From: Gonioctena quinquepunctata
Lineage: Eukaryota; Arthropoda; Insecta; Coleoptera; Chrysomelidae
Direction: 5' to 3'
Length of the DNA: 64,000 nucleotides
NCBI GenBank assembly: GCA_018342105.1
Contig: JAFIRS010004563.1
Location: 18,354 to 82,353, forward strand
Numbering within the stretch: the first letter of the stretch is position 1; each line of letters starts with the position of its first letter. Both the position numbers and the translations under genes were made by a program. Positions 20,701-32,999 of the stretch are shown here, piece by piece. A model generated the notes under the pieces. It saw nothing but the letters and a program-made list of their open reading frames with translations. It was not told the DNA's origin and searched no databases.

Positions 20701-23554
20701 TACAAAATATTAGGAAAATCGCTATTTTGTTATTTTTGGACACTCAAGTTACATTCAAAAATCTCTAAGCCTTTATCAATATGCATCTAGGCGAAGTAAA
20801 CATTTCGTAGAATTATAATCATTTTCAACAATTCAGTATTACGAACATTTTATTACAGGACTATTGTTCCAATATTCTGTCATAATTGCGCGTTTATTGC
20901 CTGGCTACTATTCCATATCCTTTAGAATGGGATGTAGTACCTGCTAAGTATTTTTAGATGAGTACCCGTAAATTACCCATTTCAATACTTTGCAAATCTC
21001 GAATACCATCAATGAGATCACTTATTGGGTTTTTTGCAGCACATATGAAAATGTGTCATTTTTGGAAGAGAGTCTGTGATTTCAGAGGAGTGTGGTACTA
21101 TACCAGTCTTCTCACCATCCGTGGTAAACTGGTCTCGTTGGTGGTTTTCATGTTAATATCATCAGTACCTATAATTCAGTTATTGGTATCAATATTTCCG
21201 CATTTTTCGGTATTCCCTGTATAATTTTGGATTTTGGCTGCTCATCCGCTAACAGAGGCGTACTCATGAACTGGATCAGCTGCACGACTGATTTTCGAAT
21301 CCTGGTGCATGTCAATTTCTGACATGACAAATTTTCGAACTTATTTGAAAGCTTTATATTTTAAGCGGATTTATTGTCTGGGCTTTTTGGAATGACTACT
21401 CTAGAGCTCCTACGATAAGTGGGATTCATTATGGAATAAGTTGAATTACTTTTGGTGGCTGGCAATGCCGGACATTTATATTTTCTTTGTCTCTTTGAGG
21501 CCGGGATGTGTTGGTTGGTTCCATCACCATTTTCTTTGTCGAAACTAATGAATTGTTTGCAGAAATGTTAATAAGATTGTTACCTCAAGAGGCGAGGAGA
21601 GTCCCGAGCACTGTCAGATTACAATAATCTTTGATCGTGGATGTTTCTTCCGAGGTGGAAATGGGCTATGCCTTCAATGTTGATGGCTTAGGGGAGTTTG
21701 TTTCATCTTCTGGAGAAGTATAACGCTTCTGCACCCACAAGAATGACTTTTAATCACTCCAAAAAATTGGTGAACACAGTTACTACTACTACCACACACA
21801 ACTGTATAGATTTACTTGGATAATTTGTCAACTTTTTAGATCATGCAATGTTACAAATCCAAAAAACTCTGTCGTCCACAAGAAACTACTGAATCTATGA
21901 AAAATCGTAGCGAAACGAGTGCCACAATAGTTCCATGATGTGTTGAGTTGCTTTCGAATTGTTTCCTAGATGAAATCGGAAATACATTGTCCAATAACCG
22001 ATCAGTTTGTTCAATAATTCACTTCACTTTGCGGTAATAGATTGGTGATGAGCAATACAACATAATATAATAAAATATTGGTCCATTAAAGCATATTTGA
22101 AAGCTCATTGAGATTTAATGGAATAGTGTGCCATAATAACTCCATCACATTTCCATCGATTTCTGATAATATTTATTGAATGCATAATTTATGGAGGTCA
22201 ATGATAAATGTTGATATAACGAATTACCTTATGATGATTACGCGAAACCATTAATGATTATCAATAATGATATACACAGTTATAAAAAAGTATAATTGCG
22301 TCAGAAGTAAGGGGGGTCCGTAGTACAGGTACGGGTTCCGAACAACTTTCATTCATGTATATAAGAACAACATTCAGCAAATTTGAATATTGATTTATAC
22401 CCTTCAATAATTGAAAATGAGAAACACACTTCAGTCGAGTACCCCCATAACTGTTATTGTTTTTGTTGCCATATAGGGCGCGTAATAATCGAAAGAACGA
22501 ATAATTTATCATATTCGGAAAATATTGTATTTTCATCGGCAATTTTTCACTATTTGACGTTGTCAGATGCTGCGATATCACCATTGCATTCATATTCTAG
22601 TGAAAGACAACGAAAAGCCGATTTCGAAGGAAATTGTTCTCGCTATCCTAAAATCTGAAGTACCGAAGCAATCTATACTGGACTTTATTATACACATTAT
22701 ACACCGCATACTTACTGAACAATTTTGAACATTGCTCTCTACATTCGTAAGCGGGCTCATCTATGGAAACAAACATTTCATACAGAAGTTCCATTCGTCC
22801 CTCGAAAAAACAAGTTTGTGGAACTATTCAATCTTTCATCATCCTAATCCGACCAGCTATTATAGAAAAATAATTCGAAAAGTTCAAAACGCAGGCCTTT
22901 GGATGATAAAGAAAAGGCAAGCGTCAGGGAATATCATAAAAAGTCATCACTAAAAGTGATGACTGAATAGCCGTGTTTCGAAAACTACAAGTGAGATTGT
23001 ACAGACAGTTCCAGGTTTTATTGTTCTAAAATGAAGTAGGTTTGAGACATCTTCATCAACAGTACAATTTACAGAATGTTCTTCGTGGCCTGATAGAAAA
23101 TACTCATCAATTTGAATGCGTCATATGTGATAATCATATCACAGTATCTCGGCAACGTAAATAATGACCACAATCGAATTTGCCATCAAAATGTAAATTA
23201 TTCACTTTCCGATCTACAAAATATCAATGCCTTTACTGTGTTGGGATTCCTAGCTGCTATACTCACTACCGTATCGTTGGAAGTTTTTCTGAAAATAAAA
23301 ATGATATATGGCTTTTAAATTTTGCAGAGGCTCCCCCACATGAATGAAGAGTACACAATTTCATTTTCCCTAATCACCCTGTATATAGTGTGATCTAACG
23401 AAATTTGTAGAGAAAGTGGTGGTCACAGTTTCCATCCAAATGGGGTGGAATCCGGCACAAAAATAATTGAGTGAATACCTCAAAATCAGTCTGGTGGTTC
23501 CCAAATGGTAGCTGTTGAGAGATTCAAAGGATATTTATTTTGATGCCAAAATTG

Positions 23555-23558
<4 letters not shown>
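20701..23558. other. Spacer without recognised genes
   Basis: Open frames up to ~110 codons (22593-22261 minus; 22383-22658 plus) overlap each other on opposite strands and show no family motif. A mariner-end-like CACCCTGTATA occurs at ~23375 without a partner. Nothing else supported. Confidence 0.4.

Positions 23559-23589
<31 letters not shown>
23559..23589. repeat. (TA)n microsatellite
   Basis: Short TA run without an attached TAB copy. Confidence 0.95.
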
Positions 23590-23592
<3 letters not shown>

Positions 23593-23806
23593 TTATGACT
23601 GTAGTTGGTGTGTACCCGTGTGACCATCAATCATCTCATCTCGTGGATATTAGGGGTGATGGGCGCGCACGTGTGTGGAGCCTTGGTATCAAAAGATTTA
23701 TTGTGTTATTTGAGAAAATGGATGAAACCTAGTGTGAGAAATGAGGGATTGAAACTGTGTTATAGTATTGTATGGTATATTATATATTTGGTATAACTAC
23801 AGTGCT

Positions 23807-23942
23807 CAAATGGCTAACAAATTATCTAACAATTAGGCAACATCAAACAAAAATAGATTATTTTCAACGGGGTTCCTCAGGGGAGTGTGCTTGGGCCATT
23901 ATTGTTTATACTATATATAAATGATTTACATATTTACCTACA
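23807..23942 (+). pseudogene. LINE-C reverse transcriptase, first part
   Basis: WLTNYLTIRQ, then after a one-base shift NGVPQGSVLGPLLFILYIND, the RT region before the catalytic loop. It is interrupted at 23942 by LINE-D. The rest of the RT begins at 29102 with the catalytic loop. Confidence 0.85.
23930..23942 (+). other. Target-site duplication, 5' copy
   Basis: ATATTTACCTACA, repeated exactly at 29102-29114 on the far side of LINE-D. Length and position fit target-primed reverse transcription. Confidence 0.9.
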
Positions 23943-24248
23943 GGAGGCCGGTCCTTACTAGCCATCGATAAACAGTGTTTTATTAGCTCTGCCAAAACTA
24001 TTCGTAATCGATAGTAAACAGTTACTTTTAATTTACGAATTAGTATCAGTGGTATTAAGTGAAAACTCAAACACCAGTAAGTCATTTGAACCTACAAATT
24101 AATTCCTGTATAACAAATATAGCATCTAGATTAGCCATCCCAAGGTGTATTGTTCATCAGTAAAATCTGTCGCACATATCGGCAGAATTTGCTACCTTCA
24201 GTGGTGTACAGGTCCGTCGCCAGGAGCGTATGGCCCAATCAACCCAAA

Positions 24249-25403
24249 ATGAATGAACCAGTACCAAGGGGTTCCGCCCAAACGAACCCACCTGGTAATC
24301 CAGTCACAAATCAGTCGAACCTTCGTTCAAGAGCAGTTAGCCAACAAACACCGAAATTTCCTAACCAACACCAAGCAATAATTTTGAATGCAATAGATAA
24401 TATCAACTTCAGTGACTATATAATCGGTCTCGGCTCATAAATAGGCCCTAGAAATATACTCTTCTGTTCAAAAATCTCAAACAATAGAATTTGTGCATAC
24501 CTCTCTTCGGTTGAAATTGTCGACGAATTTTTGGAAACCCATGGTGGTATAACCATCAACAACCAACGCATTCCCGCAAGACGTCTGATAACTCCGGCAA
24601 TTCGACTGATTATATCTAATGTTTGCCCCTCTATACCCCACTCAGTGAGTGAAGAAGAACTAAAACAATTAAATCTAAAGCTGTTGTCCCCAATCAATTT
24701 CCTCCGAATCAACATCCAAAACCCCGAATACTTCCACATCCTGAGCTTTCAAAGACAAGCATACATCTCTCCAATAGACAACAACCTCATCATCCCAGAG
24801 TCTACAACACTCACCTTTGATAATACAAACTACAGAATTTTCATATCCATATCTCAAATGTTTCAACCAGGACACATTGCCCAGCAGTGCAATCTCTCTA
24901 AACAAGACGATTCTTCTTTCTCTCTCCCACTCCGCTGACTCCACTAGACACTCTGCCAATAATTGAAACTCCGACATCTTCCAAAAGGCCTCATTTCGAA
25001 ACTCTATCCTCAATAGAAAAAATTCCAACAAATAGTCATACTGATTGAAACAACCGGCAGACCGAATACCTAAAAAACCACGAACATCAAATATTGAAGA
25101 GCAATTATCACCTTTGAAAGAGCATATCGAAACCAATGCCTCGAAGTATCCACTAACCTATGAAGAACTCATACATTTCTATGATAACACTAGAGGCTCC
25201 AAAGATATATTAAGCGTTGCTCGTCAGTATACTGAAGACTAGTCTACATGCTCTCAAAAATTCATCAACTTTTTGATAACAAAAGTATGAAGAGTAGAAA
25301 TACCAAAATAGAAAAAATACTGATGAAAAATGTAAACACTGACAACTTTACCATGAACCTTACGGATACAGATAGTGACCTATCATCACAAGAGACATTC
25401 TAA
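24249..25403 (+). pseudogene. LINE-D ORF1 (gag-like)
   Basis: Begins MNEPVPRGSAQTNPPGNP. A TAA at 24438 interrupts it after GLGS, but the same frame continues with GPRNILFCSKISNNRICAYL and an RRM-like segment. FQPGHIAQQC marks a zinc-knuckle-type element whose first Cys is lost. A frameshift near 24930 breaks the frame, and pieces EELIHFYDNTRG (ending 25242) and MLSKIHQLFDN run to a TAA at 25401-25403. ORF1 proteins of this class bind LINE RNA and form the RNP. The last ~50 codons are in a frame different from the middle. Seen: pieces and stops. Inferred: single ancestral ORF1. Confidence 0.75.
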
Positions 25404-25439
25404 GTCAATCGCCACTCTTCACAACTACACTATATTTGA

Positions 25440-28400
25440 TCATTCATTCTTCAGTGGAATTTAAATGGGTTCAAACCCCAATTTGAAATGCTCAAACTTA
25501 TGGTCTCAAAGTACAACCCATTAATCATATGTATACAAGAAAGCAATTTCTCAGAAAGATACCAGGGCACATTAAAAAATTATAAAGCGTTTCATCACAT
25601 AAGACATAATACAAATAGAGCAAGTGGGGGAGTTAGTACCTTTATACATGATTCATTAGATTTCCAAGAAATACCAATAGCTTCTAACTTTGAAACCTGC
25701 ATTGTCGAAGTACAAACATTCCGTAAATTATATGTCTGTAATTTCTACATCCCTCCAGATAAAGACTTCACCTACAACGATCTTTCTGATACCATCAATA
25801 AAATCCCTAAACCTAGGATTATATTGGGAGACTTCAACTGCCACAATTCTGCATGGGGGTGTGGAAGCACCCAAGGAGCATCCAAGGGAATAGTTTTAGA
25901 AAAATTCATAGACGATAACAATCTGGTCTTACTCATTAATGGCGAAAAGACCCACTTTGATTTGCGGTCTGGAAACTCCAGTGCTATTGACTTGTGCGTA
26001 TGTGATAGCAATCTGAGCACCAACTTACAAATCGATGTTTATTCAGACTTGCATGGAAGTGATCACTGGCCCATTGCAATAAGGAACAACGAGGAAACCA
26101 TTACCCATCCTCAAGATCCAAAATGGAAAATAAAACGAGCTAACTGGGAAATCTATTCAGATTATATAGATCAACATTTAATCGACTGCATATTCAGTAG
26201 TGATTTAAATGAGACAGTCGAGTCCTTCACCGACCTAATTACATCTGCAGCACACATAGCAGTTGGGGTAAATACAACTATAAGAAGACCTACAGTACCT
26301 TGGTGGGATCCTGAATGTGCAACAGCTTCAAAAATTCTAAACACTCATTCAATCAATATAAGAAATACAAGACTAGCGAAAATCTAATAAGATTCAAGGA
26401 ACTTCGAGCCAAAGCTAGATGGACAATGAAAGAGAGAAAAAAAGTATCATGGATTAACTTCGTTTCCTCAATAAACAACACTACACCAAACAATATAATG
26501 TGGGACAGAATAAAGAGAATCAACGGCACGCCCTCTAATTACCATCGAATGAATTACCTGGCCTTTGAAAACAAACTTATTAATGATCCAAAAAAAATGG
26601 CAGAGATCTTAGCTTCTGCATATGAAAAAAACAGCAGAAACGAAAACTACTCACAAGAATTCCTCAATTTCAAAAATGTAGTAGAACAAGAGGAGATTCC
26701 AGCAGTTTCCAACATTGAAATAAGCCCACTTAATTCAACCTTATCAATGGACGAATTACAAGATGCCCTTTCAAGTTGCAAAAATACGTCATCAGGCCCA
26801 GATAACATACCCTTCATTTTTATACATAACCTACCTATGAATGCCAAGGAACACCTTCTCAAGATTTACAACTTGATATATTCGAATAATTGTTTTCCGT
26901 CTTCCTAGTCAAGGGCTCTAGTAATCCCTATATTAAAACCACATAAATCAAAATCGGATCCAGACTCTTATCATTCCATAGCACTAACATGCACACTGTG
27001 CAAACTTTTGAAAAAAATCGTGAATAGGAGGTTGATATGGTACCTCGAAAAGAACAGCTGTCTAACTAACATACAAAGCGGCTTCAGAACACACCGATCC
27101 ACCAATGACAATCTAATCGTTCTGGAATCTTTCATACAAGAAAGTCTCACTAATAAACAGGTCTGTGCCGCAACATTCTTCGACATCACTAAAGCCTATG
27201 ATATGGTATGGAAACATGGGATTCTTAAATGGTCAGCATCACGGGTACTACATGGAAATATTTTCCATTTCATACGAAATTTTCTAGATGTTAGATATTT
27301 TAGTGTAAAAGTAAACGGCTCAACATGCAACTCCCATATCCAGACCAACGGTATACCCCAAGGCTCTATATTAAGCGTTACATTATTTCTAATGGCTATT
27401 AATGACGTAGCGCACACAATCAAATCCCTGGTCTATGCCAGCTTATATGCAGACGATTTGGTCATATATACAAAGGACAAAAACATGGACGCCGTCGAAA
27501 GAAACCTTCAGACATCCATTTCTGCAGTCTCGTCATGTTTTTCAACTAGTGGCTGACAACTATCTCCTACAAAATCCAGATGTATTGTATTTTCATCGAA
27601 GTCACCGAGAAATTGTCCTCACAATAGACAACAAAAGAATACAAGTCGTAGAAGAACATAGGTACCTAGGCACGACCCTTGATCGCAAACTGAATTGGCA
27701 GTCCCATCTGAAAAATATAGAAAAATCTTGCCTTCCTGGACTAAATTTATTGGAAATGTTATCAAACATTAACTGGGGAAGTAATCGTCAAGCTCTGCTC
27801 CAAATCTACAAAAGCTTCATTGGATCAAGGATTGACTACGGATCCATAATATATCTAACAGCCAGCAAAAAGACCCTAAACAAACTCGAGGTCTTACAAC
27901 ATACAACGTTACGCCTGGCAATCGGAGCATACCGAACCAGTCCGAGAGAGAGTGTCCTGATAGAATCTGGTGAAACCCCCCTGGTCCTAAGAAGAGAACT
28001 TTTGAGTCTCCAATATGCCACGAACATATTTTATAATCTCAACCATCCTGCAAGAAATTTAACATTCTCTGATAGATTCAAGCTGCTTTTCACTAATCAC
28101 CCTCGGCTCATCCCCCCCTTCTACCAAAGAATAAACACACTCTGCCAAAAATACGATATCATTTTTCCTACTACATTACCTCTCCAAATTCGAACTACAC
28201 CGCCTTGGCTTTTACCTTTACGTAAGTGCAATACACAACTCAGAGAAATCCTCAATGACTATAACAATCACCAACAGATCTATACGGATGGTTCTAGAGT
28301 TGATAACGGTACTTCAGCTGCTGTAATAACTAAAAATGTCAATCTTAGTTACAAACTACCACATATCTTCATTGTATTTTGATAGCCAACATGAACATCA

Positions 28401-29022
28401 CCTGGTTATCACCGATTCACTTGGTACCATTAAGAGCTTAAACCATCTCTACTCAGACAACCGTTTGTTACTTTTAATGAAAGAACAGCTAAGCACAATT
28501 CATGAAATGAACAAAGCTGTTGAGTTTATATGGGTTCCTTCCCATATCGGCATAGCGGGCAATGAAAGAGCAGATATCCTAGCCAAAGAAACAGCCCTTA
28601 ACAACACGGTGCCCCTTGCTGAGGACCCTAGCCCACTAACTGACGTTAAAGCCTTCATTAAATCTAAAAGCAGTGAATACTGGCAGAATATTTGGACATC
28701 ATCACAAACCAAACTCAGGGAGGTCAGGACAACGACCACACCTTGGACTCGTCTACCTTTTATCCAGGAAAAAACAATCATAACACGCCTGAGAATAGGC
28801 CACACCCATGAACACCTACTCAAGAAAGAAGAACCCCCTGTTTGTGAATTGTGTTATACAGAAATCAGTGTCAAACATTTCCTACTTCAGTGTCCTAAAT
28901 ATACAACTAGTAGAATCAAACTTAACATCCCTAACTCTCTAGTGAACTCATTGAACGATGACTGCAACTTCCAAAATCTATTTGAATATCTGAAAGACAT
29001 TAATTTATACAATAAAATATAA
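25440..29022 (+). pseudogene. LINE-D ORF2: endonuclease, RT, RNase H
   Basis: The APE-type endonuclease opens with LQWNLNGFKPQFEM and holds IILGDFNCHNSAWG and GSDHWPI (catalytic Asp/Asn and Asp-His). A frameshift near 26330 follows. RT blocks are DITKAYDMVW, NGIPQGSILSVTLFLMAI and the catalytic LYADDLVIY (27445-27472), with a TAG at 26907-26909 (Trp codon) and a frameshift near 27555. The thumb is in a second frame up to TDGSRVDNGTSAAV (start of RNase H). Between ~28370 and ~28385 the RNase H Glu helix is lost and the frame shifts; TDSLGTIKSL, WVPSHIGIAGNERADILAKE and a C-terminal CCHC-like CELCYTEISVKHFLLQC follow to 29022. Many residues still match, so decay is recent. Confidence 0.9.
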
Positions 29023-29101
29023 TTTTATGTTATCTATATTGTACCACTGCTAATAACCCATTCGGGGTTGAAGCAGTTATTTCTAAATAAAAAAAAAATA
29101 T

Positions 29102-29944
29102 ATATTTACCTACAAAACTCATTTATTAATCTATTCGCAGATGACACATTGATTTCCATATCTAGGGAAAACTATAACAACTTGGTTGAATCCATGAATA
29201 ATGAGTTAGATATTCTGAATAGTTGGCTCAGGGCCAATAAACTGAAGATAAATGCACAAAAAACTATGTGTATGATATTAGGTAGCAAAATCAATTGTAC
29301 CAGGTTCAATCAAGGAAATTTTGTGTTAAAAATTAATGATTCTGTAATTATGTTAATGAGATAAAGTACCTCGGCATTCTATTTGACCCTCAACTCAATT
29401 TCTGTAGGCCTCTTGATTTTTCATTTAAAAAATAGGCAAAAAAGTCGGGCCCTTTTATAGAATTTGTATAAACCTTTCCCCAAGGTGTAGAAAAATTGTA
29501 TATAACACTATCATATACCCACATTTTAATTACTGCATGTCCATATTTCTCTGCTGTTCATCTGCCCAAATACATCGTTTGCAGCTACTTCAGAATAAAG
29601 CAATGCGTATTTTATTACGTTGCAGCAGGTTAACAGCAATAAATGATATGGCAATGAAGCTGAAATTTCTAAATATTTCCCAACAGATTATAGAGTCTGC
29701 ATTAGTACTAATCTTTAAAATTGTTAATAAGCAAACTCCTCCTTACTTGCAGGAATATATTGTCAAAAGGGCAGATATGATATATTATAATTTAAGGTTC
29801 AAGAACCAGTTCCACATACAAGGCTTTGAAACAAATGCTTTGGGAAAAACCCTCTCCATCGAAGGTTTGAGATTATATAATGATCTACCTCTGTTGGTTA
29901 AGACATCAGCAAATTTCAAATTTTTCAAAACAAGGTTGAGATAA
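29102..29944 (+). pseudogene. LINE-C reverse transcriptase, second part
   Basis: Starts with the target-duplication copy and then INLFADDTLISISRENYNNL, holding the RT catalytic FADD. Next comes LDILNSWLRANKLKINAQKT, a stop near 29362, a damaged stretch, and from 29537 HRLQLLQNKAMRILLRCSRL to KFFKTRLR before a stop at 29942-29944. Shifts lie near 29350-29540. Together with 23807-23942 it gives an RT without RNase H. Confidence 0.85.
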
Positions 29945-30052
29945 ATGTATTTCAATGTATAGGTTATATTGTTCATGTGTAATGATATCAAATGTAACAT
30001 TTATGTACTGTTATATGATAGCTATCGATGCTAAATAAAATTCTATTCTATT

Positions 30053-30650
30053 CTAAGACATTTACTAAAATAACGTGTCCTCATTTCTCTTCCACTGTCT
30101 TCATGATTCCAATATTTGTATGAATCTCTTATAGTATCGAAATATGGATCCATAATCGCCTTACCTTTCACTCGAACCAAAAATCTATAGAGATAAATAT
30201 GATCTCTTATGCCATTTTTGTCTGCTTATTTGCGTTGATTTTCGATGACAAAAAATTTTTGTTACCGCTTTTCTCTGAAATTATTTTTCGACTCCTTATT
30301 TTTTTCTTCTCCAGGCAACCATCACTTTTTGTTTTCCCGATCTGAATTTCACTTTTTGCACACTTTCTTGAAACACATGATCTAATTCTGATGTATGATT
30401 CAATTCTATTTACAATTTCTATATCTACACCTAACATTATTTATACAGAACTGTTCAAAATTCATATTCACCCATTTGCTGTTCTAAACTCTTGGATCAT
30501 CTGCGTTGACTATAAGATGGCCAAAGGTTTCAGGAATGCAAAGTATACAGGAAAAATGGAAAAACAATCATAGCAGGTACTCATGTAATGTATAAATATC
30601 ATTATATCAAATTTTTATTCTTTTTATATTTAACATATACTTCATATCAT

Positions 30651-30654
<4 letters not shown>
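30053..30654. other. AT-rich spacer, nothing recognised
   Basis: No coding or repeat signal. The final bases TCATAACAATATAT resemble the right end of the TAB element joined to the next (TA)n tract. Confidence 0.5.

Positions 30655-30698
<44 letters not shown>
30655..30698. repeat. (TA)n microsatellite, left edge of TAB copy B
   Basis: Pure TA run. Confidence 0.95.
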
Positions 30699-30701
<3 letters not shown>

Positions 30702-31854
30702 TTTTATTTATAAAAAATAATTTCTTTTATAAAAAGTAAAAATATGTTAAAAAATAATCTTTACATATTTTTGAAATTCTATTTCCTTTATGAAGCCTCT
30801 GTATAATATTGATAGGTAAAAATAGGCAAATACTGTAATGCAATCATTTTCCTACATTGTCAAAATGATTACAACCTATAATTGTTCAAAATACAACAAA
30901 AAAGTCTAGATTCACAAAATCATTCTGAATTTTTTAATTGAATGAGATCAACAAAATTATAAGCTTGAAACATACAGTGTATGAAAGTGTATCTGACTAA
31001 AAATAGCCAATGGGAGAATAACAAACTTCTTGATGACAATAGCCAATCAGGGAACAGTATGGTCAGATGTAAGATTTGAAATTGTGGAAAAATAAGAACT
31101 ATGAAGTGTCAGAGACAATTATCATCAAATATTGTATATAGTTTTTAAGAAATGTAGAATATAAAAGTTCATAAGTTTTTTCAAATAAACCCAAATGAGT
31201 GTTAAAGTGACAAGAAAGTGCGTGAGTTTTAAAATTCATATAATATGGACAAAACAGAAATGGTATCCAGGGAATGAAAAAACAAAGCCAGAGAGAGATT
31301 GAAAGAAATTAAAGAAAGAACGCCACGTACAAAATTTTAGGAGAGATTCCTTTCAAGATTTTCATGAATACAAGGTATTTTGTCTATAGAAACTAACCAA
31401 TTCAACCTCAAAAGAATTTCGACAAAAATAATTAAGAGAAACAAGATTACCTTTTATGTACTCCACATAAAACCGTTTCCAAGCTGATTTATGGTAATTG
31501 TATGGTTCCTTTTGTAATGAAGAGTCCCTGAGAGCAGTAGATTGGATTATTGGCTTGTTTTGTAGCAGCGACAGTTCCAGCTCCAGGTATAAACTTTTTA
31601 GTGCACATCACAAACTGAATAAAATTACAACGTAACTCATATCGTATTTGAATAACTCTATTTTAATTTGGGTGTTGAACTATAAAAGAATTCTTCCAAC
31701 CCCAACAAAAAGGGAGGTTATGTCCCATTATTGTCTATAAAAATATGTTTGATCATAGTATAAGTTATCTATCGTAGGCCAGGTTAATATAAGTTTTTTT
31801 TATTGGTGTCCCTTTTCACCCATTTAAAGCACGCCTCAGCGTGTGTAAATCGAA

Positions 31855-31880
31855 CTTTAAAAAACGCGCGTTTTTTAAAG
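31855..31880. repeat. Perfect 26-bp palindrome
   Basis: The half-site CTTTAAAAAACGC is followed directly by its reverse complement. It could be a recombinase-binding or protein-dimer site at the element's end. Confidence 0.9.
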
Positions 31881-31999
31881 GTAACCATGACAACATCAAC
31901 AAATCGAGAAACGTGAAGTCTAAATGACAAATTTTTTATTATTGATCTGACAGGAGTACCTTGTAACGTCAAATTAAATATTACTCAGAATTCGTTCTT

Positions 32000-32197
32000 T
32001 TATATGTGCTCCTCCATCCATTTGATGAACTTTTCATATTCTTTTTTATATATATCACTGGATTTTCGCGGTATTAACCGCGATTCTGCCTCACTATTCA
32101 AAAAATCGATATTAGAATCATTCATTTTTGAGCTCTGGTGACAACAAATATTGATCTTTGGTAACAAATTGCAAATGAATGTTTTTCTCATTTCCAT
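32000..32197 (-). pseudogene. Possible tyrosine recombinase N-terminal (SAM-like) fragment
   Basis: The open frame includes SRLIPRKSSDIYKKEYEKF and ends KWMEEHI. In crypton- and DIRS-like recombinases of insects an N-terminal arm-binding helix has a similar S-x-x-x-Y-x-x-x-Y-x-x-F-x-x-W pattern. No catalytic Arg/His/Tyr domain is present, so this is at best the start of such a gene retained in a deleted element. Assignment rests on pattern recall and is weak. Confidence 0.35.
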
Positions 32198-32758
32198 GAC
32201 AACGAAAGGTATACTGATGTCACATCACGAATTCAACCTTCTTGCATTATTAGTTCTTATTTCTATTTTTTGTAGTAATAATACCAGTATATATGATTTC
32301 AAAGTGCACCAATAAAAAAAATAACGTAAAGTATTCGTGGATAACTCTATTTCGAAAAATTGCGCGTGTTTTAAAGCCCTTTTTATCCACTTATACTCTA
32401 ATATACTATTTCCTGAATAAAGGAAATAATTGTTTTTCGACACCTTTTGGTTTATTTCCACAAACAATGATCTGCAATTTTCCATATAAACACTGAACAG
32501 AAATTGACATCAAGACCAGGGCAGTGGCTCTATTGCCAGGACCGGCTATCTGAGACGAAAGGCGTACCAACTGAGTTTAGTCGTGGTAAGAAAGAGTAAT
32601 AACAATTGGCAGCAGCGTAACGAGAAAACAGTGACGTTAGCTAGCAATTATTTTTACAGTACAATATATCATACAGGGCGAAAATAATTATCTATCAATA
32701 TTTCATAACAAAAAAGCTATTATCATATCACAATTATTTTTACAAATCATCATTATAT

Positions 32759-32762
<4 letters not shown>

Positions 32763-32806
<44 letters not shown>
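32763..32806. repeat. (TA)n microsatellite, right edge of TAB copy B
   Basis: Pure TA run. Confidence 0.95.
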
Positions 32807-32808
<2 letters not shown>

Positions 32809-32863
32809 TGAAAAGAAGGAGTAATTGTGAGTGAATATTTGTGAGCGAAAACGGTGCCTAAAA

Positions 32864-32983
32864 ATGAAGAAGGATAAAGTCAATATATCTCGGAAACGGT
32901 ATGAGACCGCCGCGTTTTCGGATTCGGGTTCAGTAGGCAAAAACACGCGAGAAAAGTCAAACAGCTATTTTCAGGAAGTATGA
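32864..32983 (+). CDS. Small ORF, possible first coding exon
   Basis: ATG in the context AAAATGA, 39 codons, charged and Ser-rich (starts MKKDKVNISRKRYE). It ends at TGA within GAAGTATGAG, which could equally be a splice donor (GTATGA), in which case the frame would continue in another exon. CpG-containing and GC-richer than its neighbours. No family recognised, no downstream exon found. Confidence 0.2.
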   Translation: MKKDKVNISRKRYETAAFSDSGSVGKNTREKSNSYFQEV

Positions 32984-32999
32984 GCACGACCCCTTAACA

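Larger units (their letters stand above)
23943..29101 (+). mobile_element. Near full-length jockey/I-type LINE (LINE-D)
   Basis: Bounded by a 13-bp target duplication and ending in an A-rich tail (29086-29101). Order: ~300-bp 5' UTR, ORF1 (24249-25403), ORF2 with endonuclease, RT and RNase H (~25440-29022), and ~65-bp 3' UTR. It is a complete-length insertion, but ORF1 and ORF2 carry several stops and frameshifts and RNase H has an internal deletion. It is therefore inactive though fairly young. Confidence 0.9.
23807..30052 (+). mobile_element. 5'-truncated CR1/L2-type LINE, split by nested LINE (LINE-C)
   Basis: The RT starts mid-domain at ~23807, breaks at 23942 and resumes at 29102, and ends in an AATAAA/ATTCT-type simple tail at ~30020-30052. 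The 5' truncation and short tandem tail fit CR1/L2-group (Daphne/Crack-like) LINEs without RNase H. The break carries a 13-bp duplication flanking LINE-D, so LINE-C is the older insertion. Confidence 0.85.
31798..32408 (-). mobile_element. Insert with tyrosine-recombinase-like fragment
   Basis: The boundaries are set by comparison with copy A. Near its left end is a perfect 26-bp palindrome (31855-31880) with core ACGCGCGT. Near its right end is a GGATAA...TTATCC inverted arrangement around 32340-32395. Minus-strand coding begins within it and stops at its edge. Ends lack classical TIRs; GTTTT-like homopolymer ambiguity hides any target duplication. A small crypton-like non-autonomous element is my best guess. 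Confidence 0.45.
30699..32762 (+). mobile_element. (TA)n-bounded element, copy B, split by an insert
   Basis: Collinear with copy A except that its first ~60 bases are replaced by A/T-rich DNA and ~610 bp are inserted at 31798-32408. CCAAT boxes (31008 region), TATAAAAG (31160-31167), the short-ORF remnant near 31198 (with frame damage) and the conserved ~125-bp block (32509-32640) are in the same order. The insert interrupts the GTTTT^CCTGAATAAAGG segment that is continuous in copies A and C. Confidence 0.65.
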
